A stretch of 32,594 nt of DNA from Flavobacterium sp. Its GTDB lineage: Bacteria; Bacteroidota; Bacteroidia; Chitinophagales; Chitinophagaceae. Both the position numbers and the translations under genes were made by a program. Of this stretch, positions 20,591-31,100 are shown one piece after another (within the stretch, counting starts at the first letter, position 1; every line of letters begins with the position of its first letter). Below the pieces are notes generated by a model. It searched no databases, was not told where the DNA came from, and saw nothing but the letters and a program-made list of their open reading frames with translations. The stretch is taken from positions 70,249 to 102,842 of the forward strand of contig JASGCX010000003.1 in NCBI GenBank assembly GCA_030053925.1, in the 5' to 3' direction.

Positions 20591-23500
20591 TCCTCTCTCT
20601 AAAGAGCTGCCTACTTTTACCATTGTATTGGATATATATGTTTAAATCAATAGTCCCATTTGCATTCTGCTTAGAACGGGTATCATCTAAGCTGTAATTA
20701 TCAATGTGCCTGGGGTCTGTCCGTCTGGCATCTTTATGAGCATTTACATATCCTGGATTACTTACACCATCCTCGGCTGGTTTCGAACCAGGATTGTTTT
20801 GGGCGCCACTATATGCTTCTAATGTTTCGTGAAGTACCCCAACACCTGCACCTCTTCCTGTGACGTCATCTATTACTTTCATCTGGTCTGGATTAACAGT
20901 TTGATTAGCTGTTACCTTGCCATCTGCACCCTTAGTACTGCCTTCAAAACTTCCCCCAATTATCAGTGTTCCATCCTTATCAAAATTTTTACTTGTAGCG
21001 TCAATCTTAACTGTGATTTTCTTGTCGTCAATTGCTGCCTGTAATTTCTTATCAGCAGCCGTTTTGGCTTCTCCTGTTGCAGATAATTTACCAGTCTTTT
21101 CATCCCTTGTTATTATTAAGCTTGTTGATGCTTGAAGTTGGGCAGTTGCTTCCTTTGCTTTATCCCCATTGATTTCGACTGTAAACATTCCATCAGGGTC
21201 AATAAATCTTAGTGGATTATCAAAGCAATAGTTATAAGGACTCCATCTACGCATTTCATCTGCCCTTGGGTCTATAGTTCCCCACCTCCCTATCTGTGCA
21301 TCATACATTCTCGCCCCATAGTCGTACAACTCTAACCCACTGCCATCACGAAACTCTTTGTCTTGTTTCTCTTTGCCGTTGTAGAGGTATTTATTTTCTA
21401 TGCCACCTGCAGCCCTTGAAGAGATACCACTCATCGTCAACCCAAAAGGATAATAATGCGTTTCCTCTACCAATGGCCCTTTGGTGTGGGTTACTTGTAA
21501 ATTATCAAAGAACACATCTTGGTTACTCTCGTTGCTGCAATATACGTACAAAAAACCATTCTTTACAATGTTCACATTGTTTGCATGGCTTTTTATTTGG
21601 TCGGCTATAGCTACACCATCAAAACCACTGCTGCCGCCTGTTGTTACTGGCTTAAATTGCTCATCAAACAATACCCAATTGATGTAGGCTTTTGGCTTAT
21701 TTGTTGGGCTTGGTACATTGCTTAACCAACTATTTAAGCCACTAGTAGTGGTGGGCGTATTGTTTAACAAAGCACCTGTTACACCACTATGGCTAGCACT
21801 ACTTACGGCGCTAGTACTTGCAAAAGCAGTTAAAAAGTCTAAAATATTATTGGTAATAGGGTAGTTGTTTGCTATGGTACCGTTATTATGCCAAAAACTT
21901 TTACCACGTATATCTATATTATCGCCAGCCATTACTTTTAATGTAATGCCTAAACCTGTTTTATAGCCACTTTGCCCATTTAGCTTGTACATTTTTGCAC
22001 TGGTGGCTGTGGTATTACTATTGGGGTTATTGTTATAAGGCGGATTACCATTATTGTTTGCGTAAGTATATGGTAACGATGCAGGATTATTAACAATAGC
22101 ATCACTATTGATATTGTAGTATTGGTTTTCAACATAAGCGGCACTACCACTATTAGCTATATCACCCTCTAGCGTAGCTGCAGGGTACACATCTTGTTTT
22201 ACCTCATCTGTTAGCACTACTCTTGTGTTGCCTAAATGGTCTTTTATAAAATAATCGGCAGCCCAACCCCCAAAGGGGGAGTTAGAAACGGGACGGAAGC
22301 GGCCTTCTTCATGGCCAATAAACTGTAAGGCATCATTTTCATACACACCACCACCCATATAGTCAGTAATAGTTGTTTTGGTTGGGCTTACGGTATTATC
22401 TACTGTTTTTTTCCGTAGTTTATTACCAGCGGCATCGTATGTATAGGTGATATCTCCCTTATAACCAACAAATACTGCAATTGGCAAGTTAAGATGATTA
22501 TATTGTATCCCATCACCACCATCATCTCCAATAAGTTTATTTAAATCTCTCACCATATTACCATTCATATCATACATATAATCCCATTTATTAGGATTAC
22601 CGTAATCTGGATGATTTATTGTAGTTCTAAAATCACCAAGTAAAGTGTTGGGATCATTCACACCATCTATTACTCTATACAGCTTGTTGCTATTAGTTTG
22701 ATAGGTATATTGTAAATCATCTATTTTAACACTGCCCCCTATTTTAAAGCCAAATTGTGTCATGGCTAGGATATTGCCATTGGCATCGTAGGCAGATGAT
22801 GGTGTGCTGCCATCACCCATTTGCATGTTATAGTTAAGCCCAGCGGTTTGGTTAAAACTACCACTAGTATATTGTGTAAAATCGCCCTTTAGTAATCTGT
22901 TAGCAGGGTCGTAGGCATAGCCATAGGCTCGCTGCTCATTACTACCTCTTGTTTTCCAAATTGTACCTGCAATATTGCCGTTAAACTGGCTTTGGGTAAA
23001 GCCATAATCGTAACTCAACTGCATACCAAACCATTTGCTGGTATTGCCTGGTGTATTGGTATAGGGTTTATTAATGCCCTGTAACCAACCACGTATGTTG
23101 TAGCTATAATCTAGTGCTTCTAATTCTGTTACATCGCTCACACTTTTTTGTCCTAGCTTTTTGGTAACTAACTGCCCTAGTTCATCGTAGGTATTTCTTG
23201 CTATTACCCTTGTGGTAGCCGTATTATCGTTTAGGGTTTTAGATATACTAAGTACCCTACCTGCATGGTCATACAACATATTGGTTTTGGTGCTTACCGT
23301 AATGCTTGCTGCTGGGTTGCGGTGTACTTGGTAGGTAGTTAGCACTTTTCCCGAAAAATCGTAACGCATGGTACTAATATCTACACCGCTTTTGGCGTTA
23401 TCGCTTTGTGCTTGTATGGCTCTACCTTTATCATCGTAGTAGGTTACCGTTTCTAGCCACTGCCCTTTTGTAAGGTCGTTAGGATCTGCTAATACCCTTA

Positions 23501-25154
23501 CCTTGGTCATGGTAGTCATGCCTTTTGTAAGGGTACTAGCGGTAACTGGCAAGGCTTCTGCATTGGCATTACCGCCATCATCTAGCTTGCTATTATTAGC
23601 GGTAGTGTAGGCTTTGTTATTACTGGGATATTCATCGTAGTAGGTTACAGTTAAGGCTATAAAATTAGCCCCTGCAGGAAAGGGGTTATAGCTGCTAGTA
23701 AGTATGGTGGTGGCAGTACTACTACCTGCACCTAGTATGGTTTCAAATTCTGCACCAGATTCACTGGTAAAATCGTTGTTAAAAGTAATGGTATTAATGG
23801 CTCTATAAGTAAGCACACCGTTCTCTCTAATGTCTACATACAAATCGGACGGCGGTGCTGTAAAAATGGTGGTAATATCGGTAGCGGTAGCGGCATCAAA
23901 AGCTGTATTTACAAAGTCTTGTAAATCTTGGCGGCAGCCACTGTAGCTAATCATGCCCGTGGTTTTGGGGCGATTCAGTTGGTCGTATAAGGTTGCCATC
24001 CATTGGTTTTTGCTGCGCATATTGGCATCTTGGGTATAAGTGAGGCGGTCTCTTTTATCATACACCATATACACCCAGTTTGCACCTGGTACTTTTTTGG
24101 CTATCATGCGGCTTCTACCATCATAAGCATAGCGAAAGCAAAGCTCAGATATAACAGCACCACCGCCCCCCGAAAGAGGGATTGCAGACCATGACCAGCT
24201 ATTACCATTTAAGAGTTGTACTGCTTTTGGTGGTATTACAAAGCGTAGTAAGCCAAAATCGTCGTACACATAATAGGTACATAACCACCCTGCGTGTGCC
24301 GTACTTGGGCTATCATCTATTTGTACTTTTTTTAGTACCACTTTGCCTTCTTTGTCTTTGTACTCTACTACTTGCTTACCATGTTCATCGGTGGTTACAT
24401 TTTTATACAATTGCCCTGCACCATAGGTAGTGGTAGTGGTTGGCACATCGGTGGCATCCATATTACTACTGCATACCAGGTTGGTATTAGTAACCGTCCA
24501 TATTTTTACGGCATCATTGGCATCGTTTATCAGGTATTGTAGGCTAGTGGCGTGTTCGCTGCTAGTACCCTCGCTACCTGCCCAGCTATTACCTGGTGCA
24601 AAGGTTTTAATAGGGCGGTTTAGTGGCGATGCTTCAAATACCGTTTTGCCATAAAAAATAGTCTCACCTGTATGTCTATTCTGTAAGTCGCTAGCTTGTG
24701 CTGCAAAGGGATTTGTCTTGAATCTACCATCTATTGCGGTAGCATCTACATAGGGCATGTATTTATAGGCTTCTCTGCCAAAAGCATCGTACACTATGGG
24801 TGCTACCATATCCTTACCTAAAGGCGTTGCTTGGCGGCTTACGGTTTGTAGGGGCCTACCTAAGCCATCAATGTATTGTGTGGCTTCTTTTACTTGGGTG
24901 TAGCCTGCTGCTTCAAATGTTGCAGCATCGGTAATGGGGGCTACTGCTTGTTTGGTACGCACATAGTTTACCAATATACCTGTAGGATAAGCGCTAGGCG
25001 CTGCTACCGCCGTTGCCAATGGTGGTGCGGTGGCGGTAGTAGGGGTAATTGGTGTACTTTGGGATTGTACAGTTAATACGGCTGTACAAGCTGCTGCTAA
25101 TAGCGTTATCTTATGTAAATGCCTAGGCATAAGTAGTGGTTTGATGCTGAACAT
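20571..25154 (-). CDS. DUF6443/RHS repeat protein with HETLEAY toxin-like tip
   Basis: A 1527-aa secreted RHS protein. A signal peptide covers about residues 9-32 ([20 protein letters not shown]); the ATG at 25130 is an equally good start. Residues about 45-130 match DUF6443 ([19 protein letters not shown]), the usual N-terminus of Bacteroidota RHS proteins. YD repeats follow, with [13 protein letters not shown] near residue 970, then the RHS-associated core ([28 protein letters not shown]). The tip, residues about 1325-1527, holds LHETLEAY (His1442) and a later AHKDA (His1473), suggesting a HExxE-type metal site. RHS cores form shells that enclose toxic tips. The tip is followed by an overlapping immunity-sized gene. 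Two GC-rich hairpin insertions code for loops near residues 325 and 959. Confidence 0.92.
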   Translation of the reverse strand: MFSIKPLLMPRHLHKITLLAAACTAVLTVQSQSTPITPTTATAPPLATAVAAPSAYPTGILVNYVRTKQAVAPITDAATFEAAGYTQVKEATQYIDGLGRPLQTVSRQATPLGKDMVAPIVYDAFGREAYKYMPYVDATAIDGRFKTNPFAAQASDLQNRHTGETIFYGKTVFEASPLNRPIKTFAPGNSWAGSEGTSSEHATSLQYLINDANDAVKIWTVTNTNLVCSSNMDATDVPTTTTTYGAGQLYKNVTTDEHGKQVVEYKDKEGKVVLKKVQIDDSPSTAHAGWLCTYYVYDDFGLLRFVIPPKAVQLLNGNSWSWSAIPLSGGGGAVISELCFRYAYDGRSRMIAKKVPGANWVYMVYDKRDRLTYTQDANMRSKNQWMATLYDQLNRPKTTGMISYSGCRQDLQDFVNTAFDAATATDITTIFTAPPSDLYVDIRENGVLTYRAINTITFNNDFTSESGAEFETILGAGSSTATTILTSSYNPFPAGANFIALTVTYYDEYPSNNKAYTTANNSKLDDGGNANAEALPVTASTLTKGMTTMTKVRVLADPNDLTKGQWLETVTYYDDKGRAIQAQSDNAKSGVDISTMRYDFSGKVLTTYQVHRNPAASITVSTKTNMLYDHAGRVLSISKTLNDNTATTRVIARNTYDELGQLVTKKLGQKSVSDVTELEALDYSYNIRGWLQGINKPYTNTPGNTSKWFGMQLSYDYGFTQSQFNGNIAGTIWKTRGSNEQRAYGYAYDPANRLLKGDFTQYTSGSFNQTAGLNYNMQMGDGSTPSSAYDANGNILAMTQFGFKIGGSVKIDDLQYTYQTNSNKLYRVIDGVNDPNTLLGDFRTTINHPDYGNPNKWDYMYDMNGNMVRDLNKLIGDDGGDGIQYNHLNLPIAVFVGYKGDITYTYDAAGNKLRKKTVDNTVSPTKTTITDYMGGGVYENDALQFIGHEEGRFRPVSNSPFGGWAADYFIKDHLGNTRVVLTDEVKQDVYPAATLEGDIANSGSAAYVENQYYNINSDAIVNNPASLPYTYANNNGNPPYNNNPNSNTTATSAKMYKLNGQSGYKTGLGITLKVMAGDNIDIRGKSFWHNNGTIANNYPITNNILDFLTAFASTSAVSSASHSGVTGALLNNTPTTTSGLNSWLSNVPSPTNKPKAYINWVLFDEQFKPVTTGGSSGFDGVAIADQIKSHANNVNIVKNGFLYVYCSNESNQDVFFDNLQVTHTKGPLVEETHYYPFGLTMSGISSRAAGGIENKYLYNGKEKQDKEFRDGSGLELYDYGARMYDAQIGRWGTIDPRADEMRRWSPYNYCFDNPLRFIDPDGMFTVEINGDKAKEATAQLQASTSLIITRDEKTGKLSATGEAKTAADKKLQAAIDDKKITVKIDATSKNFDKDGTLIIGGSFEGSTKGADGKVTANQTVNPDQMKVIDDVTGRGAGVGVLHETLEAYSGAQNNPGSKPAEDGVSNPGYVNAHKDARRTDPRHIDNYSLDDTRSKQNANGTIDLNIYIQYNGKSRQLFRERNAKPNN
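21448..22074 (-). repeat. 627-bp direct repeat, copy in the full-length RHS gene
   Basis: Codes for about residues 1028-1236 of the RHS protein and matches 19334-19960 almost base for base. Beyond 22074 the intact gene continues with NPASLP and the DHLGNTRV region, while the orphan copy switches to the hairpin repeat. Confidence 0.9.
22264..22279 (-). repeat. In-frame GC-rich hairpin in RHS gene, copy C
   Basis: CAACCCCCAAAGGGGG; the minus strand codes for NSPFGGWAA near residue 959 of the RHS protein, between the GHEEGRFRP motif and [13 protein letters not shown]. Same hairpin as at 17307-17320 and 19970-19982. Confidence 0.7.
24163..24183 (-). repeat. In-frame GC-rich hairpin in RHS gene, copy D
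   Basis: CCGCCCCCCGAAAGAGGGATT; the minus strand codes for [11 protein letters not shown] near residue 325 of the RHS protein, inserted between two YD-type strands. It differs by one base from the copy at 31636-31656. Confidence 0.7.
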
Positions 25155-25269
25155 GGTTGTTGGTGTTTAATGTGGTTGAAACTGTCTAATCACCTCGCTT
25201 TTTTCACCTTCATCCGCTTCAATTATCTATCGTCTATCGTTGGTGAACTATGGTCATTTATCTTGTTTC

Positions 25270-28200
25270 TTACGGCGTTTGCTGGTATTTGTAATCAAAG
25301 CTTTTGATGATATTGTTGTCTTGATCTCTGATGCGTAATAGCCTGCCAAAGCCGTCGTAATCGTAATAGGACGTTTTGCCGTTGGGGTCTGTTTCGCTAG
25401 TAATGCCAAAAGTGGGATGATAAGTATATGTTGTTACTAAAGCATTAGAAGGAAAAACTCGGATATCATCTATTATACCATTTAATGTTTGGTTAGGCGT
25501 ATAATTAGATTGATTAAAATTCCAACCTGAATTATAACTCCACCATTGTACAATGTAAGTTCGCGCATCAAGTGGGGGTGGTGTAAATGGTATTGTAAAG
25601 CTACCACTATAACATTTTGTTCCAGTATGGGCAAATGATGTTACATTCCCTAAAAATAAATTGTCTTCAAAATTTTGAGTGTAAAAATATTTTGGTCCTT
25701 GTAAGCTCGTTACCATACCTTGATAATTATACGAAAATGTGCTAACAAAGGCATAGCTCGCAAAGGGAGAACTAATTACATATTGCAAAGAATAAACGCC
25801 TATTGGTATATTACTAAATATAACATTAGAAGATGAATAAGGAAGTGTAATGTATTTTACAATGCTATTGCCTGTTCCTTTAGGTGTAAGAGTGATTGTT
25901 GCATTTACAACAGCACTAGGTGGGGGTGTACTTGTAATACCAGCAGTTATATCTCCCTGATAAGACTGAGTAAAATTAAAAGTTTGGCTTGTAGAGGCTT
26001 GGCTACTTCCACCAACCATAAAATTTATATTTTGATTAACTACTCCTTGATGTATTTTTTCCTTATACTTATTTGTAGCATTAAAAATTTGTGTTATTGG
26101 AAAATGTTTGTTATAGCCCCATTCATAAGCAATACTCATTCCGCTTCTAGGCAGTATATTAATTACATTTCCCATTGTAAAATCTACCGTATTTGCTAAT
26201 GAATATTTTGTATCTATTTTAATTGAAGTGCCATCAGAAGTTATAACAGACGGTGCAAATGATGGAGATAATGCTTGTAAATCTGTCTGTAATTGGGCAT
26301 TTAAATAATTGCCAAATGCATCATCTCTTAGGTTTTCATATTGATTAAACAACGCGTTTAGTAATATTCCGTTCTTATAAGTATATTTTTCAATAGCTGT
26401 TATAATATGAGAATCTTGCATCCATAAAATTGGCTTTAATAAAATATCTGCTTTACTTTTTGCTATATCATGATACTGTTGATAAAGGTTCGATGTATCA
26501 GTAAAATTTAATCGTCTACAGTTAATATAGTTTCGTCTATCATTCCATATAGAAGTTTGCCAATTAATAAATTTATTATAAAAACATTGAACTGGATCAG
26601 CACTTGAATTACAATTATAAAAACTAGTACTATATCCACCGCTGTAATACAAATTGTTTTCATGCTTAATAAAACTAGCTGCGTCGGAATAGCAAGAACC
26701 TAAATTCTGTATTTGAGAAGGTGTATAATCGCATGTGTATTGCAAATGTTTTTCAATAATATCACCTGTCGAATTTGTTGAACGTATTGTAGTAGGTTGA
26801 TGATGATATTTGCTTTCATATAAATTGGATATATATGTTTGTAATGGGTTCAGTCCGAGTGGGTCATACTTACGTTCAACAGTTGAATCACTAATTTTTC
26901 TAGCGGTTTTCAATTCATAATTAGTAACTGCATTGGCAATATTACCGGAAGTGCCAATTATTGGAAAGGAAAGAATACCAGGCGTAGTTACTGGATTTTC
27001 CAAATAACTAGAATAAAATTCTTTTTCATAAACTATAGTGCCAGACTCTTTAAAGGCACCTTCATATGTTGCTCTCCCTCTATAATAATCAGTTGGTAGG
27101 GGGGCAGGGGGATAATTTGGAATGGTATAGGAACATGGGCCAGGACTATTGATATAATTAGTTGTGAGGGAAGTTCTATCAATTTGCCAAGGTGGTATCA
27201 CTGAAAAACGATGAATGGTATACCCATTGCCACTTTGAGAAACTTTTACTTCACCATATCCTATATGATACCCTTGGGTAGTTTCCATTGGCCTTATGGA
27301 ATTATCAGAAATAGCATAAGTTCTTGGTACAATTGCTGTAGAATCATTATTTGCCTCTAAACAGCCAGATTTAAAAAATGAACCAATACCATTAGTTTTT
27401 ACAAAAGTATTATTACGTATTATCTGAATATAATTAGGTCTACTATATAAAACGCCACTTGAAAAACCAGTTGCTTGCGTTTGATAGCTATAATTTGTTA
27501 CAATAGTAGCATTAGTACTAGGGTCTATCTGTGTTATGGTTTTAATGCGCAAGCCACCTAACATTTGGTCAATTAAAGTGCCATTTTTAATTAACGTAAA
27601 ATAATTTGGTTCAAAATCAAATCTTGTACTGCCACCTGTCGGGTAAATTATTGTATTAAGCGTTCCTGCACGCATAGCTGGCCAAGAAGTTTCACGATTT
27701 GCAAAAGGAATACCAGAGCCTAAATTGATAAGCCCATTATTATCAGAAACTTGCGGTATAAGAATTACATTAGTTGTAATCCCATTATTATACCCCCAAT
27801 GATCTTTTGAAAAGCTTAATTTTCTAGGTACTGGTTCATTAAAATAACCAAAAGTATAAGGAGGATTTGTTGTAGCACCATCAAATGATTGTTCTTGAAT
27901 AGATAACAATTTCAGTCTTTTTTTATCATATTGTAGCATTGTCCCAATTAAATTGGGGCTTTGTGAGGTCGTATTATCCACAAAATAGTCATAAGCAAAA
28001 TTAAATTTCTTTATCCCATTTCCTGTAGCATCAGAAATATTAATACTACCTAAAGCAGTTGAGCTTTGATTAATATTGTCAGTCATATTTATATCTATTC
28101 CTGATGCCCAACGCGATAAATCTTGTCTTACAGGTCCTGGTATAAAATCAATAATCTCATTAGCGGCAGATATCCTACTTAGCTGTACCCCAGCTATGAG

Positions 28201-29169
28201 ATTTTTTGTTAGTTTAGATATTGAAAGGTTGTTGCTAGCACCGTTTATAGGATCGCTTGAAAAACTTGTAAGATTGCTTGAAAAATTTGTAAGATTGCTT
28301 GAAAAACTTGAATAATTATAAAAAGAATATTTTTCACGGATGTAATAAAAATTCAAAGAAAAATTACCATCAGGAGAAACAATTTTATTTAAAAACCAAC
28401 TAGAAATAACTTGGCTATAACTAGAACCTATATCATTATTAAATGGTGAAACAACCTCTATAGGATCACAATAATTAGAACTTGCATTGCCATTAGCGGA
28501 TATACCAAAATAATATTTTGTTCCATCTTCTGTAGTTATTATAAATGATTCTATGCATCTTCCTAACCCCGCCCAAGCTCCTGGGGAATTATTCCATATA
28601 CCAGACGTGTAGCTACATTCTATTTTTAAATCTTGTTCTTGAGCCATCATTACAGTTCTATCATCATTAAACCAAAAATTACCAGAAAACCCATTAAAAT
28701 TAAATGTGAATAAATCAGGCTCATAATCACCAGTTGGGATACTGGACGACCAATCTTTATCGAAAATACTAGCGTATCCCCAATCAGAATAATGCCCATA
28801 ATTTTGCTGCAAACTTGCAGTTTGTCTTTCATCAGGTTTAGATTTAACAGTTCTAGTAATACATCCACCTGCATTTAATGTCCAACCTGCACCCACCCAA
28901 CTGTCATTTTCTTCAACTTTTAATCCAGAAGCATGATAACTCATGTTAATAGGTAATTGTATGGGACCAGATTTAATTAAACAAATAGGAACAGTAATAT
29001 TTGGTACGCCAGTGTGGTAACTTACAGGGACATCAATATATTTACCGAGTGAAGCCGCATTTGGTGATGCAATTTTTATTTGCCCAAGTAGTTTGCTTGG
29101 ATCATTAACTTGTGAGTAACCATTTAACACAGGTACAATAAACAATAAGTAGAGAGATATTTGCTTCAT
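25270..29169 (-). CDS. Large secreted YD-repeat partner of the RHS protein
   Basis: A 1299-aa exported protein (signal ISLYLLFIVPVLNGYSQ). The N-terminus has IDVPVSYHTGVPNITVPI and SYHASGLKVEENDSWVGAGW, a start shared by Bacteroidota proteins placed directly upstream of DUF6443 RHS genes and reminiscent of SpvB/TcaC-like shells. The long middle part is Asn/Ser/Thr-rich. The last 60 residues are YD-repeat-like (TETDPNGKTSYYDYDGFGRLLRI after GIT). There is no RHS core and no toxin tip, so this is probably the companion shell or carrier protein. It lies 115 bp upstream of the RHS gene, same strand, probably one transcript. It contains a 21-bp tandem repeat. Confidence 0.85.
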   Translation of the reverse strand: MKQISLYLLFIVPVLNGYSQVNDPSKLLGQIKIASPNAASLGKYIDVPVSYHTGVPNITVPICLIKSGPIQLPINMSYHASGLKVEENDSWVGAGWTLNAGGCITRTVKSKPDERQTASLQQNYGHYSDWGYASIFDKDWSSSIPTGDYEPDLFTFNFNGFSGNFWFNDDRTVMMAQEQDLKIECSYTSGIWNNSPGAWAGLGRCIESFIITTEDGTKYYFGISANGNASSNYCDPIEVVSPFNNDIGSSYSQVISSWFLNKIVSPDGNFSLNFYYIREKYSFYNYSSFSSNLTNFSSNLTSFSSDPINGASNNLSISKLTKNLIAGVQLSRISAANEIIDFIPGPVRQDLSRWASGIDINMTDNINQSSTALGSINISDATGNGIKKFNFAYDYFVDNTTSQSPNLIGTMLQYDKKRLKLLSIQEQSFDGATTNPPYTFGYFNEPVPRKLSFSKDHWGYNNGITTNVILIPQVSDNNGLINLGSGIPFANRETSWPAMRAGTLNTIIYPTGGSTRFDFEPNYFTLIKNGTLIDQMLGGLRIKTITQIDPSTNATIVTNYSYQTQATGFSSGVLYSRPNYIQIIRNNTFVKTNGIGSFFKSGCLEANNDSTAIVPRTYAISDNSIRPMETTQGYHIGYGEVKVSQSGNGYTIHRFSVIPPWQIDRTSLTTNYINSPGPCSYTIPNYPPAPLPTDYYRGRATYEGAFKESGTIVYEKEFYSSYLENPVTTPGILSFPIIGTSGNIANAVTNYELKTARKISDSTVERKYDPLGLNPLQTYISNLYESKYHHQPTTIRSTNSTGDIIEKHLQYTCDYTPSQIQNLGSCYSDAASFIKHENNLYYSGGYSTSFYNCNSSADPVQCFYNKFINWQTSIWNDRRNYINCRRLNFTDTSNLYQQYHDIAKSKADILLKPILWMQDSHIITAIEKYTYKNGILLNALFNQYENLRDDAFGNYLNAQLQTDLQALSPSFAPSVITSDGTSIKIDTKYSLANTVDFTMGNVINILPRSGMSIAYEWGYNKHFPITQIFNATNKYKEKIHQGVVNQNINFMVGGSSQASTSQTFNFTQSYQGDITAGITSTPPPSAVVNATITLTPKGTGNSIVKYITLPYSSSNVIFSNIPIGVYSLQYVISSPFASYAFVSTFSYNYQGMVTSLQGPKYFYTQNFEDNLFLGNVTSFAHTGTKCYSGSFTIPFTPPPLDARTYIVQWWSYNSGWNFNQSNYTPNQTLNGIIDDIRVFPSNALVTTYTYHPTFGITSETDPNGKTSYYDYDGFGRLLRIRDQDNNIIKSFDYKYQQTP
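28255..28312 (-). repeat. 21-bp in-frame tandem repeat (about 2.8 units)
   Basis: Units start at 28255, 28276 and 28297 (GCTTGAAAAACTTGTAAGA). On the minus strand they code for a heptad-like FSSNLTN FSSNLTS FSSD stretch in the partner protein. The period is a multiple of three, so unit gain or loss keeps the frame. Confidence 0.75.
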
Positions 29170-29438
29170 AATTGTTTTTTTACATTAAATTATTTAAAAC
29201 TTATGTGTATTTTTATTTTAGCTTGCATTCTCATGCGCATTATTTTCTATTTATCACATTCTGTCTTCATTTTCGGAAGTTTAGCTAGATACTTATTTCA
29301 TCAATAAACTAAATTCAGATTAAAAAACACCTCATTCCCCCATTCTTCCTTCTTTTTATTAAACTCGTGATATTTTTTCGCAAAGTTTTGCTTTATATTT
29401 GGCGATTTTTCTTTCACCAATTCCTGCATGATTTCTGC

Positions 29439-29907
29439 TTAATTGGTTGCATCGTTTTTCGTTTTAATTTGTTTCTTTTTGTCGCTGTAAAAATGTTTGG
29501 CGGCTATAAAATCAGTCACTTGTGTATCAGTTGCACCCACCTGCTTTAGCTGTTTTATAAGTATATCAATCGAGCTAATTTTTTGTACATCCTCCAATTT
29601 TTCGTCTATACTCATATTTTTTAGCTTATTGAATTTTGTATAAACATCAGCACCCAATATGACTTTATACTGCTTGTTTTAGTTTTCATTCACCTCAATT
29701 GCCTTGCTATCAGTTTCGTTCATTGCACTGTCAGCTTTCAACCTTAGCGTTGTAGCGGCTGCAACGTTTTTTGCAATACAAATGCCCCAATTTGCTCGTT
29801 GGTAGCACCAGCATTTTTAAATATTTTTTCAGCAGGCTACGCTCTCTCTCTTGTGCCAATACACTAATACCCCATCAGCAAGAAGCCAACACTAATAAGA
29901 ATGCCTT
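29439..29907 (-). pseudogene. Decayed small secreted protein gene
   Basis: No single frame spans it, but pieces line up on the minus strand. A signal-peptide-like KAFLLVLASC is followed by an in-frame TGA (29875-29877), then WGISVLAQERERSLLKK. In a shifted frame comes NAGATNEQIGAFVLQKTL. A third piece, MNETDSKAIEVNEN, ends in TAA and reads through to a 72-codon frame (29439-29657, first codon TTG) with LKQVGATDTQVTDFIAAK. The two GAT...Q(I/V)..F segments look like repeats of one helical motif. At least two stops, a frameshift and loss of the start codon support a pseudogene. It sits between the RHS partner gene and the tail-fibre-like gene. Confidence 0.55.
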
Positions 29908-29953
29908 GTTTGATACAGCCCCATATTGTGCAGTGTATATACTTCAAAACAGG

Positions 29954-31078
29954 CTATTTATTTTTTATTTCTAATTCGTTTATTCGCTTTGACATTAGTT
30001 TCATTTGTTTCTGTTGCTCTATCACATACAACGTCAACTCCTCTATCTTCTTCAATAAAACCGCTTGATTATCACCCAAATCAATACCATTAGCAGCTAC
30101 CTCACTTGCAGAAGGCACATCTGGTAAGTGCTGGTGTTGTTTGATATATGTTTCTAAATCTTGTAGGGGGCGTAATTTGTAAGAAGGGGCAAATACATAG
30201 TCTGCCCAATTGTTTTCTAAAGTAACTTTTACTTTTCTAGCACCAATTGTTCCTTCTACTGCTAGCTTGTAATTTTGAGCATTTTTTGTACCGATGCCTA
30301 CATTGCCAGTTAAATAAGCACCACCAGCTACATTTAAAGCTTGTTCAAAATTCACATTGCCAATCGTCAATCTATCATATATACCTACTTGTCTAACTCC
30401 ACCAGATGAGGTATTACCTGCAATCATTAATCTTTTATAAAAATCTACATCATTTGCTATCTCAGAAATATTATTAGATTTATCTGTTGTGCTAGACCAA
30501 ACAGAAGTAATATTGATAGGATTTGTAGTTAAGGTAGTGTTACCAGTAAAATTGTAACCATGTGAATTCACATAACTATCTACTGTAGTTTTCGGTGGGC
30601 GATTAACAATTATAGGTGGATTATTCCATGAACTAGGCTCATTATAACCTGCATCAGTATCATAAACTGTTGGGTTTACAGCATAATTAGAATTATAATG
30701 GTAGGTGGTATTTCCGCCTCGCAGCCAAATAATTATTCTAGCCCCATCATAAAAAGATACATCCTTCCAGCCTGCAATAAATGGGTTGACATGAAAGAAA
30801 ATTGTTGCCTCAATATTTTCTGACCCGTGTCCACCTAAATTACAGTGAAAAGAGAATTTACCAAGTGTGCTTCCTCGCCATGTAGAATTTTCATGTACTT
30901 CAACACGCCCTATTGTCAACTCTGTCATTTTATTAAAATGCCAAGCGCCATCTTGAAATGCTACTGGATAAAACTTGTCGAAACTACCGCCAACAACAAT
31001 ATCACCATATTGCTGTGCCAATAATTTGGATGATACTAGCAACAAAAAGCTGATAAGTAATAATTTAATCTCTCTCAT
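29954..31078 (-). CDS. Secreted tail-fibre-like protein
   Basis: A 374-aa exported protein (signal LLLISFLLLVSSKLLAQQ). The middle part is Asn/Thr-rich with beta-strand character. The C-terminus follows the Bacteroidota tail-fibre/adhesin pattern: GNVGIGTKNAQNYKLAVEG, NNWADYVFAPSYKLRPLQDL, HQHLPDVPSASEVAANGIDL, then a coiled coil (LLKKIEELTLYVIEQQKQ). Such proteins resemble phage fibre ends with an endosialidase-chaperone-like region, though the C-terminal catalytic dyad is not evident. A surface fibre or adhesin role is likely. It lies 22 bp after the coiled-coil/barrel gene and is probably co-transcribed with it. It could supply surface binding for the RHS system, which is inference. Confidence 0.85.
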   Translation of the reverse strand: MREIKLLLISFLLLVSSKLLAQQYGDIVVGGSFDKFYPVAFQDGAWHFNKMTELTIGRVEVHENSTWRGSTLGKFSFHCNLGGHGSENIEATIFFHVNPFIAGWKDVSFYDGARIIIWLRGGNTTYHYNSNYAVNPTVYDTDAGYNEPSSWNNPPIIVNRPPKTTVDSYVNSHGYNFTGNTTLTTNPINITSVWSSTTDKSNNISEIANDVDFYKRLMIAGNTSSGGVRQVGIYDRLTIGNVNFEQALNVAGGAYLTGNVGIGTKNAQNYKLAVEGTIGARKVKVTLENNWADYVFAPSYKLRPLQDLETYIKQHQHLPDVPSASEVAANGIDLGDNQAVLLKKIEELTLYVIEQQKQMKLMSKRINELEIKNK

Positions 31079-31100
31079 AGTAATTTAGTTTAAAATTTTT

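Noticed and set aside
29439-29657. 72-codon frame as an intact small gene
   Set aside because: It starts with TTG directly after a longer frame with a TAA, and homologous-looking pieces lie upstream in other frames; a pseudogene fits better.
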